Below are positions 40,558 through 50,257 of a DNA stretch of 64,000 bases, in pieces (positions within the stretch are counted from its first letter, which is position 1; each line of letters opens with the position of its first letter). Under the pieces are notes generated by a model that was given only the letters and a program-made list of their open reading frames with translations, did no database searches and had not been told where the DNA came from. Source of the DNA: Rheinheimera tangshanensis (GTDB taxonomy: Bacteria; Pseudomonadota; Gammaproteobacteria; Enterobacterales; Alteromonadaceae); contig NZ_BMLH01000001.1 in the NCBI RefSeq assembly GCF_014645135.1, forward strand, positions 868,001-932,000. The letters are read 5' to 3'. The translations under genes and the position numbers were made by a program.

Positions 40558-41217
40558 ATGCCAAATCAACCCGCTCTTGATTTGAACCAGCTTAAAGCAC
40601 AGTTGTTAACTCCTGATGAACTGAAATTAGCAGCGTCCTTGTTATACCAGTCTTATCATGATGATCCAGTGTTTATGGATATTTTCCAGTCTGAAAAAAC
40701 AGATTATGAACAAAGGCTAAGGGCTGCAATACGGGAAGAGCTGAATGTGTTCTGGCAGGAAGAACAGCCTGTCATAGGAATTTTTATTGAGCAACAGCTG
40801 TTAGGTGTTGCTTGCGTTACCGAGCCAGGCTCTAAATTGAGTGGCGATAGATTCTGGCATTGGCGCTTAAAAATGTTACTGACCGCAGGTTATGTTTCTA
40901 CAAAACAATTATTGGAAAAAGAGCAACGTATTCATGCGGCTATGCCGGTACAGCATTATCATATGTTGGCTTTTATCGCTATTTCGCCACAGTATCAACA
41001 CTTGGGATTAGGGCATTATTTAATGCATGCGGTGGATTCAATTGTTGAACAAAGTCCTGCGTCTTTGGGCATTGGTGTTTTTGTGACACTGGAAAAAAAT
41101 AAAGCTTTTTTTAGTGCCGATCATTATCAGCAAGTGACAGAGTTGAGTTTTAGCAAGGTCAAAGGTACGTTAATGTTCAGATCAAGACAAAGCAGTCCTT
41201 TAACCCTGGTGGAGTAA
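40558..41217 (+). CDS. GNAT-family N-acetyltransferase
   Basis: 219 residues with the GNAT fold: LLYQSYHDDPVF at the N-terminus, IGIFIEQQLLGVACV as the beta hairpin, and acetyl-CoA loop region LAFIAISPQYQHLGLGHYLMHAV with the Q/R-x-x-G-x-G/A pattern (QHLGLG). The acceptor substrate cannot be predicted. AGGA lies 7 bases before the ATG. The DUF962 gene follows three bases after its stop. Confidence 0.85.
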   Translation: MPNQPALDLNQLKAQLLTPDELKLAASLLYQSYHDDPVFMDIFQSEKTDYEQRLRAAIREELNVFWQEEQPVIGIFIEQQLLGVACVTEPGSKLSGDRFWHWRLKMLLTAGYVSTKQLLEKEQRIHAAMPVQHYHMLAFIAISPQYQHLGLGHYLMHAVDSIVEQSPASLGIGVFVTLEKNKAFFSADHYQQVTELSFSKVKGTLMFRSRQSSPLTLVE

Positions 41218-41220
41218 CAG

Positions 41221-41541
41221 ATGTCCGGCTTTCGCAGTTTTTCCGAGTTTTACCCTTATTACTTATCAGAGCATAAAGATCCTGTTTGTCGCCGCCTGCA
41301 TTACATCGGCTCCACTTTGGTACTGGCTATTCTGGCCACTTTGGTTGTCACAGGTTTATGGAGTTACTGGTGGCTGATGTTAGTAGCAGGTTATGGTTTT
41401 GCCTGGGTAGGGCACTTTAAATTTGAACACAACAAACCTGCCACCTTTAAATATCCGTTTTATAGTCTGGCGGCAGATTGGGTGATGTACAAAGATTTTT
41501 TGACCGGACAGTTGGAGCCGAAATTACAAAAACTGCCTTAA
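41221..41541 (+). CDS. DUF962 (Mpo1-like) membrane protein
   Basis: 106 residues with two membrane helices. Yeast Mpo1 of this family is a 2-hydroxy fatty acid dioxygenase; bacterial members are mostly untested. Seen: the opening FYPYYLSEHKDPVCRRLHYIG, GFAWVGHFKFEHNKPATF with conserved histidines, and YPFYSLAADWVMYKDF. It is co-transcribed with the acetyltransferase and overlaps the end of the convergent DUF3301 gene by four bases. Confidence 0.88.
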   Translation: MSGFRSFSEFYPYYLSEHKDPVCRRLHYIGSTLVLAILATLVVTGLWSYWWLMLVAGYGFAWVGHFKFEHNKPATFKYPFYSLAADWVMYKDFLTGQLEPKLQKLP

Positions 41542-41834
41542 ATTCTATAGGGCGGTAACTGAAAGCTTAAATAACGCAGGCCGGATAAACGCAGTTCGGC
41601 CTGATAACGGCTCTCACCATCACCACTAAAATCGACCTGATAGCTGGTAAACCAGCGCCATCTGTTGTCCAGTTTAGCAAACTGATGTTTGCCTCTGGCA
41701 CATTCCAAAAACTGCAATTGCTGCTGTTTACACAAATGTTTGGCCAGCTTAATGGCTGTTTCATCCTGCTTACGCTGTAATAAGAATGCATAAACAAATG
41801 CCATACCTAACAATAATAACCAGACAAAATCCAT
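41538..41834 (-). CDS. DUF3301 domain-containing protein
   Basis: 98 residues: one N-terminal membrane helix (MDFVWLLLLGMAFVYAFLLQ) and a cytosolic or periplasmic basic domain with CKQQQLQFLECARG and NRWRWFTSYQVDFSGDGESRY, the DUF3301 pattern. AGGAG lies 5 bases before the ATG at 41834. Function is unknown. In related bacteria such genes sit near yqcC/truC, as here. Confidence 0.82.
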   Translation of the reverse strand: MDFVWLLLLGMAFVYAFLLQRKQDETAIKLAKHLCKQQQLQFLECARGKHQFAKLDNRWRWFTSYQVDFSGDGESRYQAELRLSGLRYLSFQLPPYRI

Positions 41835-41948
41835 TACTTCTCCTTTGTTTTGAATAAGCATAATGGCGATGCACTAGTGTTTTTGCAAGGCAGCTAAGGC
41901 CCATGCTGTGATAAAATCTGTGCAAGAAAGGGGAGGAGCCAAACAAGC

Positions 41949-42290
41949 ATGTACCTAAAAGTCACGGAGTTATTAAATCAGATTGAAAGCGAATTAAAAG
42001 TGGCAAAGCTCTGGACTGTAATAGCTCCAAGTGAAGAGGCGATGCAGAGTACGGCCCCTTTTTTTTGCGATACCATGCCTTTGGAAAATTGGCTGCAGTT
42101 TGTGTTTTTACCGCGCATGCGTGCTTTGGTGGAGGGCCGCTTGCCGTTACCGCAGCAAATTGCGGTGTGCCCTATAGCCGAAGAGGCGTTTAAGCATTTA
42201 GGAAGTCACACTTTGTTGCTGATTAATCGTATTGCGGATTTGGATGAATTATTAAGTGGTCAACGTGAGCAAAGTGTTGAACGAGCCTGA
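41949..42290 (+). CDS. yqcC: YqcC family protein
   Basis: 113 residues of the YqcC family, function unknown. Seen: APSEEAMQSTAPFFCDTMPL, ENWLQFVFLPRMRALVEGRLPLP, CPIAEEAFKHLG. GGGAGGAG lies upstream of the ATG. It overlaps truC by 35 bases and shares the E. coli order yqcC-truC-yqcA. Confidence 0.88.
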   Translation: MYLKVTELLNQIESELKVAKLWTVIAPSEEAMQSTAPFFCDTMPLENWLQFVFLPRMRALVEGRLPLPQQIAVCPIAEEAFKHLGSHTLLLINRIADLDELLSGQREQSVERA

Positions 42291-43080
42291 ATTGAATGAA
42301 GCGCCGGTACTTGAGATTTTGTATCAGGACGAGTTTCTGGTGGCTATAGATAAACCTGCAGGCATGCTGGTGCATCGCTCCTTTTTAGACAGGCACGAAA
42401 CTGTGTTTGTAATGCAAACCCTGCGTAACCAGCTTGGGCAACATGTGTTTCCGGTGCACAGACTCGACAGACCCACCTCTGGTGTCTTGTTATTTGCTTT
42501 ATCTGCTGATGTTGCGCGCTTATTGACAGAGCAGTTAACAAGGCAGCACTGGCGTAAGTTTTATCTGGCGGTTTGTCGTGGTTTTGTTAAACACCCAGGT
42601 ATTCTGGATTATCCGCTGAAAGAGCAACTGGATAAGATTGCCGACAAACAGGCAGGTCAGGACAAAGACAAGCAGGAAGCTATAACAGCCCTATGGCCTT
42701 TGGCACAGATCGAATTGCCACTTGCGGTAGGTAAATATCCGGTGGCCCGTTACTCGCTGGTGGCTTTACAGCCTTTAACGGGTCGTAAGCACCAGCTGCG
42801 CCGACACTTATCGCATTTACGTCATCCCATAGTGGGCGACACTACGCATGGCGAAGGTAAACATAACCGATTGTTTGCTGAGCATTTGAATAGCCATAGG
42901 TTGTTGTTAATCGCCAAACGACTCGAGTTAATACATCCGGTGAGTGGTGCAGACTTAGTGATCGAAGCACCACTTGGCGAAGTAAAAGAGTTGTTTAAAG
43001 TATTCAGCTGGCCCACAGACGAGAGCTGGTATAACAGTTTTTTTGAGCGCTCAGAGTTAGCAGGCCTAATCTCTTTATAA
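42256..43080 (+). CDS. truC: tRNA pseudouridine(65) synthase
   Basis: Makes pseudouridine 65 in the acceptor stem of some tRNAs; RluA-type fold. Seen: LVAIDKPAGMLVH, catalytic Asp in PVHRLDRPTSGVLLFA, YSLVALQPLTGRKHQLRRHLSHLRHPIVGD, and LLLIAKRLELIHP. The start is uncertain among the GTG at 42256, a GTG at 42265 and a TTG near 42292; the first is given. It overlaps yqcC and is followed closely by yqcA. Confidence 0.93.
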   Translation: MVNVSKVLNEPELNEAPVLEILYQDEFLVAIDKPAGMLVHRSFLDRHETVFVMQTLRNQLGQHVFPVHRLDRPTSGVLLFALSADVARLLTEQLTRQHWRKFYLAVCRGFVKHPGILDYPLKEQLDKIADKQAGQDKDKQEAITALWPLAQIELPLAVGKYPVARYSLVALQPLTGRKHQLRRHLSHLRHPIVGDTTHGEGKHNRLFAEHLNSHRLLLIAKRLELIHPVSGADLVIEAPLGEVKELFKVFSWPTDESWYNSFFERSELAGLISL

Positions 43081-43106
43081 AACGATAGTTATAACGTAGG
43101 GGTTTT

Positions 43107-43547
43107 ATGAAAAAAGTATCTATTCTGGTCGGCACTGTCTACGGCGGTGCGCAGTTTGTCGCCGAAGAGGCTGAAAAAATTTTGCAAGCCAAGGGCTATC
43201 TGACTCAGTTGAATCTGGAGCCAAAACTGAATGACGTATTAGCGTTCTCAGCGGATATCTGGTTGGTGATTACTTCCACTACAGGTCAGGGCGATATTCC
43301 GGACAACTTGCTGCCATTTTTTGTAGATGTAAAAGACCGATTCCCGCTGTTAACAGGTAAAAGTTACGCTGTGATTTCTCTCGGAGACAGTGGGTATGGC
43401 GATACCTTTTGTGGTGCTGGTAAACAGTTCTCTGAGTTACTCTCTGAATTACAAGGCACAGCTATGGCACCGACTTTAGAGATAGATGCAGGCGAGACCT
43501 TGCAAGCTGAAGATCTGGCTTTACCCTGGATAGAACAGCTGTTTTAA
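43107..43547 (+). CDS. yqcA: Flavodoxin-like protein YqcA
   Basis: 146-residue FMN protein for electron transfer. Seen: ILVGTVYGGAQFVAEEAE (phosphate loop in the MioC/YqcA style), ITSTTGQGDIPDNLLPFF, ISLGDSGYGDTFCGAGKQF, and the C-terminal LPWIEQLF. It resembles E. coli YqcA and follows truC as there. MioC is an alternative name for the same fold. Confidence 0.88.
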   Translation: MKKVSILVGTVYGGAQFVAEEAEKILQAKGYLTQLNLEPKLNDVLAFSADIWLVITSTTGQGDIPDNLLPFFVDVKDRFPLLTGKSYAVISLGDSGYGDTFCGAGKQFSELLSELQGTAMAPTLEIDAGETLQAEDLALPWIEQLF

Positions 43548-43576
43548 TAGTTTCTTTGGTGTCCGTCCATGCAAAT

Positions 43577-43709
43577 TCTAAGTAATTGGAGTTGCAGCAA
43601 GGCGACAAACGAGCGAGACCCCAGGAGCATAGCGTACTATGCGACTGGGGCGAGAATCTTTCCTTAAAATCACTCGGTCAACAAAGCTGCAGCTTCAAGT
43701 ACGACGGAT
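43577..43709. repeat. Palindromic intergenic repeat, family A copy 2
   Basis: Outer arms AAGTAATTGGAGTTGCAGC and GCTGCAGCTTCAAGTACG are imperfect inverted repeats; the inner stem is CCCCAG (43619-43624) with CTGGGG (43645-43650). Between inner stem and right arm it has about 20 bases (AATCTTTCC...CACTCG) not found in copies 1 and 3. It ends flush with the dapD stop (tta at 43710-43712), as copy 1 does with gltD. Confidence 0.8.
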
Positions 43710-44534
43710 TTAGTCGATGCTACGCAGCAGAGCGTTAATACCCACTTTAGCGCGGGTCTGGGCATCTACTTTTTTGACGATAATAGCGGCGTACAAGCTA
43801 TGTGTACCATCTTTAGATGGAATAGAACCTGGTACTACTACTGCACCTGAAGGTACACGGCCATAACTGATTTCGCCGGTTTCGCGGTCATAAATACGGG
43901 TTGACTGGCTGATATAGACACCCATAGAAAGCACTGCGCCTTCTTCGATGATGACACCTTCCACTACTTCAGAACGGGCGCCGATAAAGCAGTTGTCTTC
44001 AATAATAGTTGGGTTAGCCTGCAGCGGCTCTAATACACCACCAATGCCTACGCCACCGGATAAGTGGACGTTTTTACCAATTTGAGCACAGGAGCCCACA
44101 GTGGCCCAGGTGTCCACCATAGTGCCTTCACCGACATAAGCGCCGATATTGACGTAGGATGGCATCAGCACCACGTTTTTATCGATAAAACTGCCTTTAC
44201 GCACTGCTGCAGGAGGCACAACACGCACACCTTCAGCGACAAAACGCTCGTGTGTGTAGTCAGCAAATTTCATCGGTACTTTATCGAAGAAACGGTTTTC
44301 AGCGCCGTCCATCACCTGATTGTCATTGATACGAAAAGACAATAACACCGCCTTTTTCAGCCATTGGTGAGTGACCCATTCGCCAGCGATTTTTTCCGCA
44401 ACACGGGCTTTTCCGCTGTCCAGAAGTTCAATAGCGGCAGTGACGGCAGCTTTGACTTCAGCAGTTACAGTGGCTGGAGTAATGGACGCACGTTGTTCAA
44501 ACGCGGCTTCGATAACGGATTTTAAATCTGACAA
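43710..44534 (-). CDS. dapD: 2,3,4,5-tetrahydropyridine-2,6-dicarboxylate N-succinyltransferase
   Basis: Succinylates tetrahydrodipicolinate in lysine and meso-diaminopimelate synthesis. Seen: left-handed beta-helix hexapeptide repeats ([55 protein letters not shown]) in a 274-residue protein, the usual length. It begins four bases after the glnD stop, so glnD-dapD is an operon, an order also seen in enteric bacteria. Confidence 0.97.
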   Translation of the reverse strand: MSDLKSVIEAAFEQRASITPATVTAEVKAAVTAAIELLDSGKARVAEKIAGEWVTHQWLKKAVLLSFRINDNQVMDGAENRFFDKVPMKFADYTHERFVAEGVRVVPPAAVRKGSFIDKNVVLMPSYVNIGAYVGEGTMVDTWATVGSCAQIGKNVHLSGGVGIGGVLEPLQANPTIIEDNCFIGARSEVVEGVIIEEGAVLSMGVYISQSTRIYDRETGEISYGRVPSGAVVVPGSIPSKDGTHSLYAAIIVKKVDAQTRAKVGINALLRSID

Positions 44535-44538
44535 AACT

Positions 44539-47163
44539 TTATCCCTCTGTCACATGAGTTAATTGTTCGACAAGAACACGACGCAGCTGTGATTGTTGAT
44601 CAGCATCCAGCGCCTGATCTTGTCTCGTAGAAATCATAAAAAAGTCTTCGGCTTTCTCGCCTATGGTGGTGATTTTTGCGGCGTGGATACTGATCTCGCA
44701 TTGCTGGAATACCGAACCTATATCAGCCAGTAAACCCGGCATATCCAGCGCAGTAATTTCCACCATAGTGCGGTGTTTATTGGCGCCCGGAATAAACACT
44801 ACTTTCGGCGCTATATTAAAGGGGCGCATCTGGCGGGATAAACGTTGTTTACCGCGCGACAGATCTGGTTTGCCGCTAATATAAGTTTCCAGCGCACGTT
44901 TCAGGCTCTGTAGACGGGAGGGCGAGGTGACTGGTTCGCCGTTTTGCTCCAATACTACAAAGGTATCCATGGCATAACCGTCTTTGTTGGTCATGATCTG
45001 GGCATCAAAAATATTGACCTTTTTGCTATCGAGCGCAGCCACCAAATGGGCAAATAAGTTGTCCTGATCTGGTGTATAGATAAAGACCTGAGTACTGCCG
45101 CGGTAAGGGGTTTTATCCACCAGCACCAAAGGCTCATTGGGGTCTTTGTGACGCAAAATATGTTCGCAGTGCCAGACGATTTGCTTTGGGTTGTAGCGGG
45201 CGAAATAATCTGCTTTGATCCGCCCCCACAACTGCAACACTTCGTGTTCGGTAAATCCTTGTTTTTGTAATAACTTCATGGCTTCGGCCTGATTTTCGCG
45301 AATGAGATCTCGTAGATCCATTGGCTTCTCAAGGCCACGGCGGAAGGCTTTTTGGGTGCCTAAATACAGCTCCCGTAATAACGAGCCTTTCCAGTCATTC
45401 CATAAATTGTCGTTGGTGGCGCGAATATCGGCCAGCGTCAGGCAATATAGGTAGTTGAGCCGGGTTTCGTCGCGCACTTTGTCAGCAAATTCAGCAATCA
45501 CAGCCGGGTCGTGAATATCGCGACGCTGCGCCGTGACCGACATCAATAAATGACTTTCGACTAACCAGGCCAGCAATTTGCTGTCAAAGTCACTTAACTT
45601 ATGCAGTTTGCCAAATTCACGTGCATCCAGCGAACCCAGCTCTGAGTGATCGCCACCTCTGCCTTTGGCGATGTCATGGAAAATACCGGCCAGATATAAA
45701 ATCTCCGGTTTTTCCATACGTTTGACTATGTCAGTGCAAAGCGGAAACTCGTTCTCAAAACCTGCCTGTGAGTAGCGGTATAAGTTTTTCAGCACACGGT
45801 GAGTATGTTCATCCACAGTGTAAGCATGGAATAAGTCAAACTGCATCTGACCGACAATATTACGCCAGGCCGGCAGATAAGAGGCTAAGATGCCGTGGCG
45901 GTGCATTAACGTTATAGCTCTGTCCATACCGCGCGGGTGACGCATAATACTCATAAAAAGCTGACGGCAGGCTTCATAATCCTGCAAGTCGCCCATCAGA
46001 CGACGCCGAACCAAACGTAATAGACGAATGGTGTCGGAGTGAATGCCAGTGATATTGGAATTATTGGCGATATGCCAGAACAGCCGCAGAATATTTTCAC
46101 GTCGGGCAAAGACTGCATTATCGGTAGCGCGAATTAAATGACCGGTCAGTTCAAAAAAATCATCCAGCTTTTGCTGTTTCAGTTTGCTTTGGCTATTCAG
46201 AATACTGCCGTCAAAATGCTGCAGCAGCATATCGTTCAGCTCAGCCACCCGTTGCACCGTCTGGAAAAACCGTTTCATCATACGTTCAACGGACGCTTTG
46301 CCATCATCGCCAAAACCCAGTCGTTTGGCGACAGCAGGCTGATAGTCAAACAAAATACGGTTTTCGTTACGGCCAGATTCGACATGCAGGGCAAAACGCA
46401 TTTGCCATAAATAAGCCTCACACTCCATCAGCTCCTGATATTCATCTTCCGTCAGGTACTGATAAGCCACCAGTTCACGCATAGTTCTGGTATTAAAGTG
46501 CTTTTTCGCCACCCAGCCTATGGTCTGAATATCCCGCAGACCACCGGGGTTGGCTTTTAAATTCGGCTCTAAGTTGTAGGCTGTGCCGTGATACTGGGCA
46601 TGACGCTGTTGTTGTTCATCCCTTTTGGCCTGGAAAAATGCCTGAGAAGTCCAGAAGTTATCTTTACAGACCTGAGCCTGTAACTCATCAAACAACTCTT
46701 TGCTGCCAGTCAGCAAGCGCATTTCCATCAGGTTAGTGGCAATGGTGATGTCTTCTTTGCCGAGCGTGACAGACTCTTTGACGCTGCGCACACTGTGACC
46801 GACCTCTAAACGTAAATCCCACAGCAGGGTAATAAATTGACTGATTTGTTCTTTTTGCTGGGCGTCGAGTTTGCTGTCAGTTAATAACAATAAATCGATG
46901 TCGGAGCAGGGGTGTAATTCACCCCGGCCATAGCCACCGACCGCTATCAGACTGATTTTTTTGTGTGTATGCAGGTCAAAATGTTGCCATAAAGACACCA
47001 GCACTTCGTCAATAAAACGAGCGCGGGCTTTGACTAAATTGCCAACAGTTTGATGTTCAAAAGCATTTTTCAGCCAGTCATTAAACTCAGCAAAATATTT
47101 TTTGTAACTATCCAGAGTGCATAAACCAGGTAAAGACTTATTAAACGCCAGCGCCATGTTCAT
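44539..47163 (-). CDS. glnD: [Protein-PII] uridylyltransferase / uridylyl-removing enzyme
   Basis: Senses glutamine and adds or removes UMP on PII, the nitrogen-status signal; it links functionally to gltBD. Domains: nucleotidyltransferase with [15 protein letters not shown] (76-90; Asp88, Asp90), GlnD-type helical region, HD phosphohydrolase with [17 protein letters not shown], and two C-terminal ACT domains ([20 protein letters not shown] and [19 protein letters not shown]). 874 residues. GAGGT lies 7 bases before the ATG. Confidence 0.97.
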   Translation of the reverse strand: MNMALAFNKSLPGLCTLDSYKKYFAEFNDWLKNAFEHQTVGNLVKARARFIDEVLVSLWQHFDLHTHKKISLIAVGGYGRGELHPCSDIDLLLLTDSKLDAQQKEQISQFITLLWDLRLEVGHSVRSVKESVTLGKEDITIATNLMEMRLLTGSKELFDELQAQVCKDNFWTSQAFFQAKRDEQQQRHAQYHGTAYNLEPNLKANPGGLRDIQTIGWVAKKHFNTRTMRELVAYQYLTEDEYQELMECEAYLWQMRFALHVESGRNENRILFDYQPAVAKRLGFGDDGKASVERMMKRFFQTVQRVAELNDMLLQHFDGSILNSQSKLKQQKLDDFFELTGHLIRATDNAVFARRENILRLFWHIANNSNITGIHSDTIRLLRLVRRRLMGDLQDYEACRQLFMSIMRHPRGMDRAITLMHRHGILASYLPAWRNIVGQMQFDLFHAYTVDEHTHRVLKNLYRYSQAGFENEFPLCTDIVKRMEKPEILYLAGIFHDIAKGRGGDHSELGSLDAREFGKLHKLSDFDSKLLAWLVESHLLMSVTAQRRDIHDPAVIAEFADKVRDETRLNYLYCLTLADIRATNDNLWNDWKGSLLRELYLGTQKAFRRGLEKPMDLRDLIRENQAEAMKLLQKQGFTEHEVLQLWGRIKADYFARYNPKQIVWHCEHILRHKDPNEPLVLVDKTPYRGSTQVFIYTPDQDNLFAHLVAALDSKKVNIFDAQIMTNKDGYAMDTFVVLEQNGEPVTSPSRLQSLKRALETYISGKPDLSRGKQRLSRQMRPFNIAPKVVFIPGANKHRTMVEITALDMPGLLADIGSVFQQCEISIHAAKITTIGEKAEDFFMISTRQDQALDADQQSQLRRVLVEQLTHVTEG

Positions 47164-47210
47164 TTGCTTTACCTCAGGTCTTAGGCGGCCGCCTTCAGTC
47201 TGGTTTCGAC

Positions 47211-48002
47211 TCAGTCGGCCGTGACTATTCGTTCTATGGTGTCGTCAGATCGTAACGTTAAAATTTCGCAGCCTGTGTCTGTCACAACAATAGTGTGTTC
47301 AAACTGCGCTGATAAACTACGATCTTTAGTCACAACCGTCCAGCCGTCTTTTAACAATTTACTGTGACGCTCTCCTGCGTTGATCATCGGTTCTATCGTC
47401 AAACACATACCGGTTTTTAAGGTATCGCCAGTGCCAGGGCGGCCATAATGCAAAACTTGCGGGTCTTCGTGGAAGACCTGGCCTATGCCATGACCACAGT
47501 ATTCACGCACTACTGAGTAGCTGTGCTGCTCTGCGTATTGCTGGATCACAAAACCTATATCCCCTAAACGGGCACCGTTTTTCACTTTACGGATACCTTT
47601 GTACAGACATTCCTGAGTCACACGTATTAAACGCTCAGCCATAATGCTGGGTTTGCCAATGACAAACATTTTTGACGTATCGCCGTGAAAACCATCTTTA
47701 ATCACAGTGATGTCGATATTGATAATGTCGCCGTCTTTGAGTTTTTTCTCCGCTGACGGAATACCATGGCAAATCACCTGATTGACTGATGTACAAATGG
47801 ATTTTGGAAAGCCGTGGTAATTCAAAGGGGCAGGGATAGCCTGCTGCACATCGACAATATAATTATGGCAAATGGTATTGAGCTCTTCGGTGGTGACACC
47901 GGCTTTGACGTATGGCTCAATCATCTCTAATACTTCGGCAGCCAACTTACCTGCTACACGCATTTTTTCGATCTGATCTGCTGTTTTAATAATCGCGGCC
48001 AT
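47211..48002 (-). CDS. map: Methionine aminopeptidase, type I
   Basis: Removes the initiator methionine from new proteins. Seen: NYHGFPKSICTSVNQVICHG, metal ligands in DIINIDITVIKDGFHGDTSKMF, GHGIGQVFHEDPQVLHYG and LTIEPMINAG. From the ATG at 48002 it has 263 residues, matching E. coli Map (264). It is divergent from rpsB, the classic arrangement. Confidence 0.96.
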   Translation of the reverse strand: MAAIIKTADQIEKMRVAGKLAAEVLEMIEPYVKAGVTTEELNTICHNYIVDVQQAIPAPLNYHGFPKSICTSVNQVICHGIPSAEKKLKDGDIINIDITVIKDGFHGDTSKMFVIGKPSIMAERLIRVTQECLYKGIRKVKNGARLGDIGFVIQQYAEQHSYSVVREYCGHGIGQVFHEDPQVLHYGRPGTGDTLKTGMCLTIEPMINAGERHSKLLKDGWTVVTKDRSLSAQFEHTIVVTDTGCEILTLRSDDTIERIVTAD

Positions 48003-48036
48003 GCCATCTCTCTCTGCTGTAAAAATACACATTTCA

Positions 48037-48065
48037 TTGTGTTTCAAGGGTGCTTATGGTATAAA
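48037..48065 (+). promoter_or_regulatory. Predicted rpsB-tsf promoter with GC-rich discriminator
   Basis: TTGTGT (48037-48042) and TATAAA (48060-48065) with a 17-base spacer, followed directly by GCGCGCCGCG. A GC-rich stretch at this place is typical of promoters under stringent (ppGpp/DksA) control of translation genes. Transcription would start near 48072, leaving a leader of about 170 bases before rpsB. Confidence 0.65.
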
Positions 48066-48149
48066 GCGCGCCGCGATTTGGCAAATCAGATTCTGCTAAA
48101 AACGCAAAACGCAGATTAAAACTGCAATTAACTAAACAACACACATACA

Positions 48150-48243
48150 TCGACACATAAGCCGGGGTGCTGCAACTCATTGAGTTACAGTCGGTTTTAT
48201 GGGGTGTATGGAGGCCCAACCCCATTACTAAGGAATATTTATA
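48150..48243 (+). ncRNA. rpsB leader RNA (t44/S2-leader type)
   Basis: The leader holds two stems: CTGcAACTC / GAGTTaCAG just after 48170, and ATGGGGT (48199-48205) / ACCCCAT (48219-48225), whose loop carries TATGGAGGCCC. The gammaproteobacterial rpsB leader (t44 RNA) has a similar GGGGT...AACCCC element and is known to mediate feedback by S2. The match is from memory; a covariance-model search (Rfam t44) would settle it. Confidence 0.6.
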
Positions 48244-48972
48244 ATGGCAAAAGTTTCTATGCGCGATATGCTCCAGGCGGGCGTACATTTCGGTCACCAA
48301 ACACGTTACTGGAACCCAAAAATGAAGCCATTCATTTTCGGCGCTCGTAACCGTGTTCATATCATCAACCTGGAACAAACTGTTCCAATGATGAACGATG
48401 CTTTAGCTTTCATTCAGTCTGTTGCTGCTAAAAAAGGCAAAATCCTGTTTGTTGGTACTAAGCGCGCTGCCTCTGAAGCAATCAAAGAAGCTGCTTTGCA
48501 AGTTGACCAGTACTATGTAAACCACCGTTGGTTAGGTGGCATGCTGACTAACTGGAAAACTGTTCGCCAGTCTATCAAGCGTTTAAAAGATCTGGAATCT
48601 CAAAGCCAGGACGGTACTTTCGACAAGCTGACTAAAAAAGAAGCTTTAGACCGTACCCGTGAAATGGACAAGCTGGAAAAAAGCTTAGGCGGTATCAAAG
48701 ACATGGGCGGCTTGCCTGATGTTCTGTTTGTGATCGACGCCGACCACGAACACATTGCAATTAAAGAAGCCAACAACCTGGGTATCCCAGTTGTATCTAT
48801 CGTTGATACTAACTCAGATCCTAAAGGTGTTGACTTTGTGATCCCTGGTAACGATGACGCTATCCGCGCTATCCAGTTATACCTGGGCGCAGTCAATCAG
48901 GCCATCACTGAAGGCCGCAGCAAAAACATCGAAGTTCAGGCTGAATCTGAAAACTTCGTCGCTGCTGAGTAA
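48244..48972 (+). CDS. rpsB: 30S ribosomal protein S2
   Basis: Small-subunit protein S2, 242 residues. Seen: [25 protein letters not shown]-type opening, [60 protein letters not shown] and [18 protein letters not shown] lies before the ATG. It leads the rpsB-tsf unit. Confidence 0.98.
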   Translation: MAKVSMRDMLQAGVHFGHQTRYWNPKMKPFIFGARNRVHIINLEQTVPMMNDALAFIQSVAAKKGKILFVGTKRAASEAIKEAALQVDQYYVNHRWLGGMLTNWKTVRQSIKRLKDLESQSQDGTFDKLTKKEALDRTREMDKLEKSLGGIKDMGGLPDVLFVIDADHEHIAIKEANNLGIPVVSIVDTNSDPKGVDFVIPGNDDAIRAIQLYLGAVNQAITEGRSKNIEVQAESENFVAAE

Positions 48973-49084
48973 TTGCATTGTCTCTGTAGCCTTGTAACCA
49001 AGGCTACATAAAGCAAGTTTAAACTTACAGGGGCAGTTTAATTGCCCCTGTTTGTCCACGAAAAAATTTTGCGAGGAACTCCCC

Positions 49085-49957
49085 ATGGCTGTAACTGCTG
49101 GTATGGTAAAAGAATTACGCGAGCGCACTGGCGCTGGCATGATGGACTGCAAAAAAGCTTTAGAAGAAACTGCAGGTGACATCGAAGGCGCAATCGAATT
49201 AATGCGTAAAAATGGTCAGGCTAAAGCTGCTAAGAAAGCTGGCCGTATTGCTGCTGAAGGTACTGTGATCACTCGCGTTGGTAACGGTTACGCTGTTGCA
49301 ATCGAATTTAACTGTGAAACAGATTTCGTAGGTCGTGACGCTAGCTTCCTGGCTTTCTCTAACGCTGCTGCTGACCTGGCTCATGCCAACAAGCTGTTCA
49401 CTGTTGAAGAATTGTCTGCTGCCAAGCTGGGCGACGCTACAGTTGAAGAAGCCCGCGCCACACTGGTCACTAAAATCGGTGAAAATATCGCAATCCGTCG
49501 TATCTCTGTAGTACAGGGTGACGTGATTGGTCAGTACACTCACTCAGGCCGTATCGGTGTGTTAGTGGTACTGGAAGGCGGTAACGAAGATATCGCTAAA
49601 GACGTTGCTATGCACGTTGCTGCTAACAACCCTTCATTCCTGACTCCAGAGTCAGTGCCAGCTGAAGTTGTTGCTAAAGAGCAGGAAATCCAGATCGAAA
49701 TCGCTATCAACAGCGGCAAGCCAAAAGAAATCGCTGAGAAAATGGTTGCTGGTCGTATGACCAAGTTCACTGGCGAAGTTTCTTTAACTGGCCAACCTTT
49801 CGTGAAAGATCCTTCAATCACGACTGGTGACTTCCTGAAACAAAACGGTGCTAAAGCTGTTAGCTTCATCCGTTTAGAAGTAGGTGAAGGCATCGAAAAA
49901 GCAGAAACTGATTTCGCTGCTGAAGTTGCTGCTCAAATCGCTGCTGCTAAGAAGTAA
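49085..49957 (+). CDS. tsf: Elongation factor Ts
   Basis: Nucleotide exchange factor for EF-Tu. Seen: the N-terminal UBA-like helix [20 protein letters not shown], the two EF-Ts core subdomains with [11 protein letters not shown] and [22 protein letters not shown], and [18 protein letters not shown]. From the ATG at 49085 it has 290 residues; 11 codons of upstream open frame lack homology and a good ribosome site. A terminator follows. Confidence 0.98.
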   Translation: MAVTAGMVKELRERTGAGMMDCKKALEETAGDIEGAIELMRKNGQAKAAKKAGRIAAEGTVITRVGNGYAVAIEFNCETDFVGRDASFLAFSNAAADLAHANKLFTVEELSAAKLGDATVEEARATLVTKIGENIAIRRISVVQGDVIGQYTHSGRIGVLVVLEGGNEDIAKDVAMHVAANNPSFLTPESVPAEVVAKEQEIQIEIAINSGKPKEIAEKMVAGRMTKFTGEVSLTGQPFVKDPSITTGDFLKQNGAKAVSFIRLEVGEGIEKAETDFAAEVAAQIAAAKK

Positions 49958-49993
49958 TTTACGCTTTAGCAATGCTTTGAAACCAGCTAGAAT

Positions 49994-50029
49994 AACCGCG
50001 ACCTGACCTTCGTCTGTCGCGGTTTTTTT
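49994..50029 (+). terminator. Terminator after tsf
   Basis: AACCGCGAC (49994-50002) pairs with GTCGCGGTT (50016-50024) and runs into seven T. It separates rpsB-tsf from pyrH. Confidence 0.9.
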
Positions 50030-50039
50030 ATGTGCAGGA

Positions 50040-50085
50040 TGTACGGTACGTCGAAAATGCAGGAGCAACTTTTCGACGATGTACA
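50040..50085. repeat. Inverted repeat between tsf and pyrH
   Basis: CGTCGAAAA (50049-50057) and TTTTCGACG (50070-50078) are perfect 9-base arms around TGCAGGAGCAAC; outer arms TGTAC (50040-50044) and GTACA (50081-50085) extend the symmetry. It is distinct from the family A repeat that follows. Probably another small palindromic element; no T-run follows. Confidence 0.6.
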
Positions 50086-50105
50086 AAATTAACCCACAGC
50101 AAGGT

Positions 50106-50232
50106 TATACCCAAAGTAATTGGAGTTGCAGCGCGGCGACAAGTGAGCGAGCCCCCTGGAGCATAGGTCACTATGTGACAGGGGCGAGTGAGCGTAGTCA
50201 ACAAAGCTGCAGCTTCAAGTAAGAAGGGTATA
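50106..50232. repeat. Palindromic intergenic repeat, family A copy 3
   Basis: The best-preserved copy. Ends are TATACCC (50106-50112) and GGGTATA (50226-50232); arms AAAGTAATTGGAGTTGCAGC and GCTGCAGCTTCAAGTAAG. The inner stem is CCCCTG (50153-50158) with CAGGGG (50179-50184), where copies 1 and 2 have CCCCAG with CTGGGG, so the pairing is kept by paired changes. It ends 25 bases before the pyrH ATG and thus lies in the pyrH leader or promoter region. Confidence 0.85.
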
Positions 50233-50257
50233 TAACTTCCAGATAAAAGAGGACCAA

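Noticed and set aside
48034-48378. Minus-strand ORF of 114 codons across the rpsB start
   Set aside because: It overlaps the rpsB promoter, leader and coding start in antisense, has no family resemblance, and rpsB is certain.
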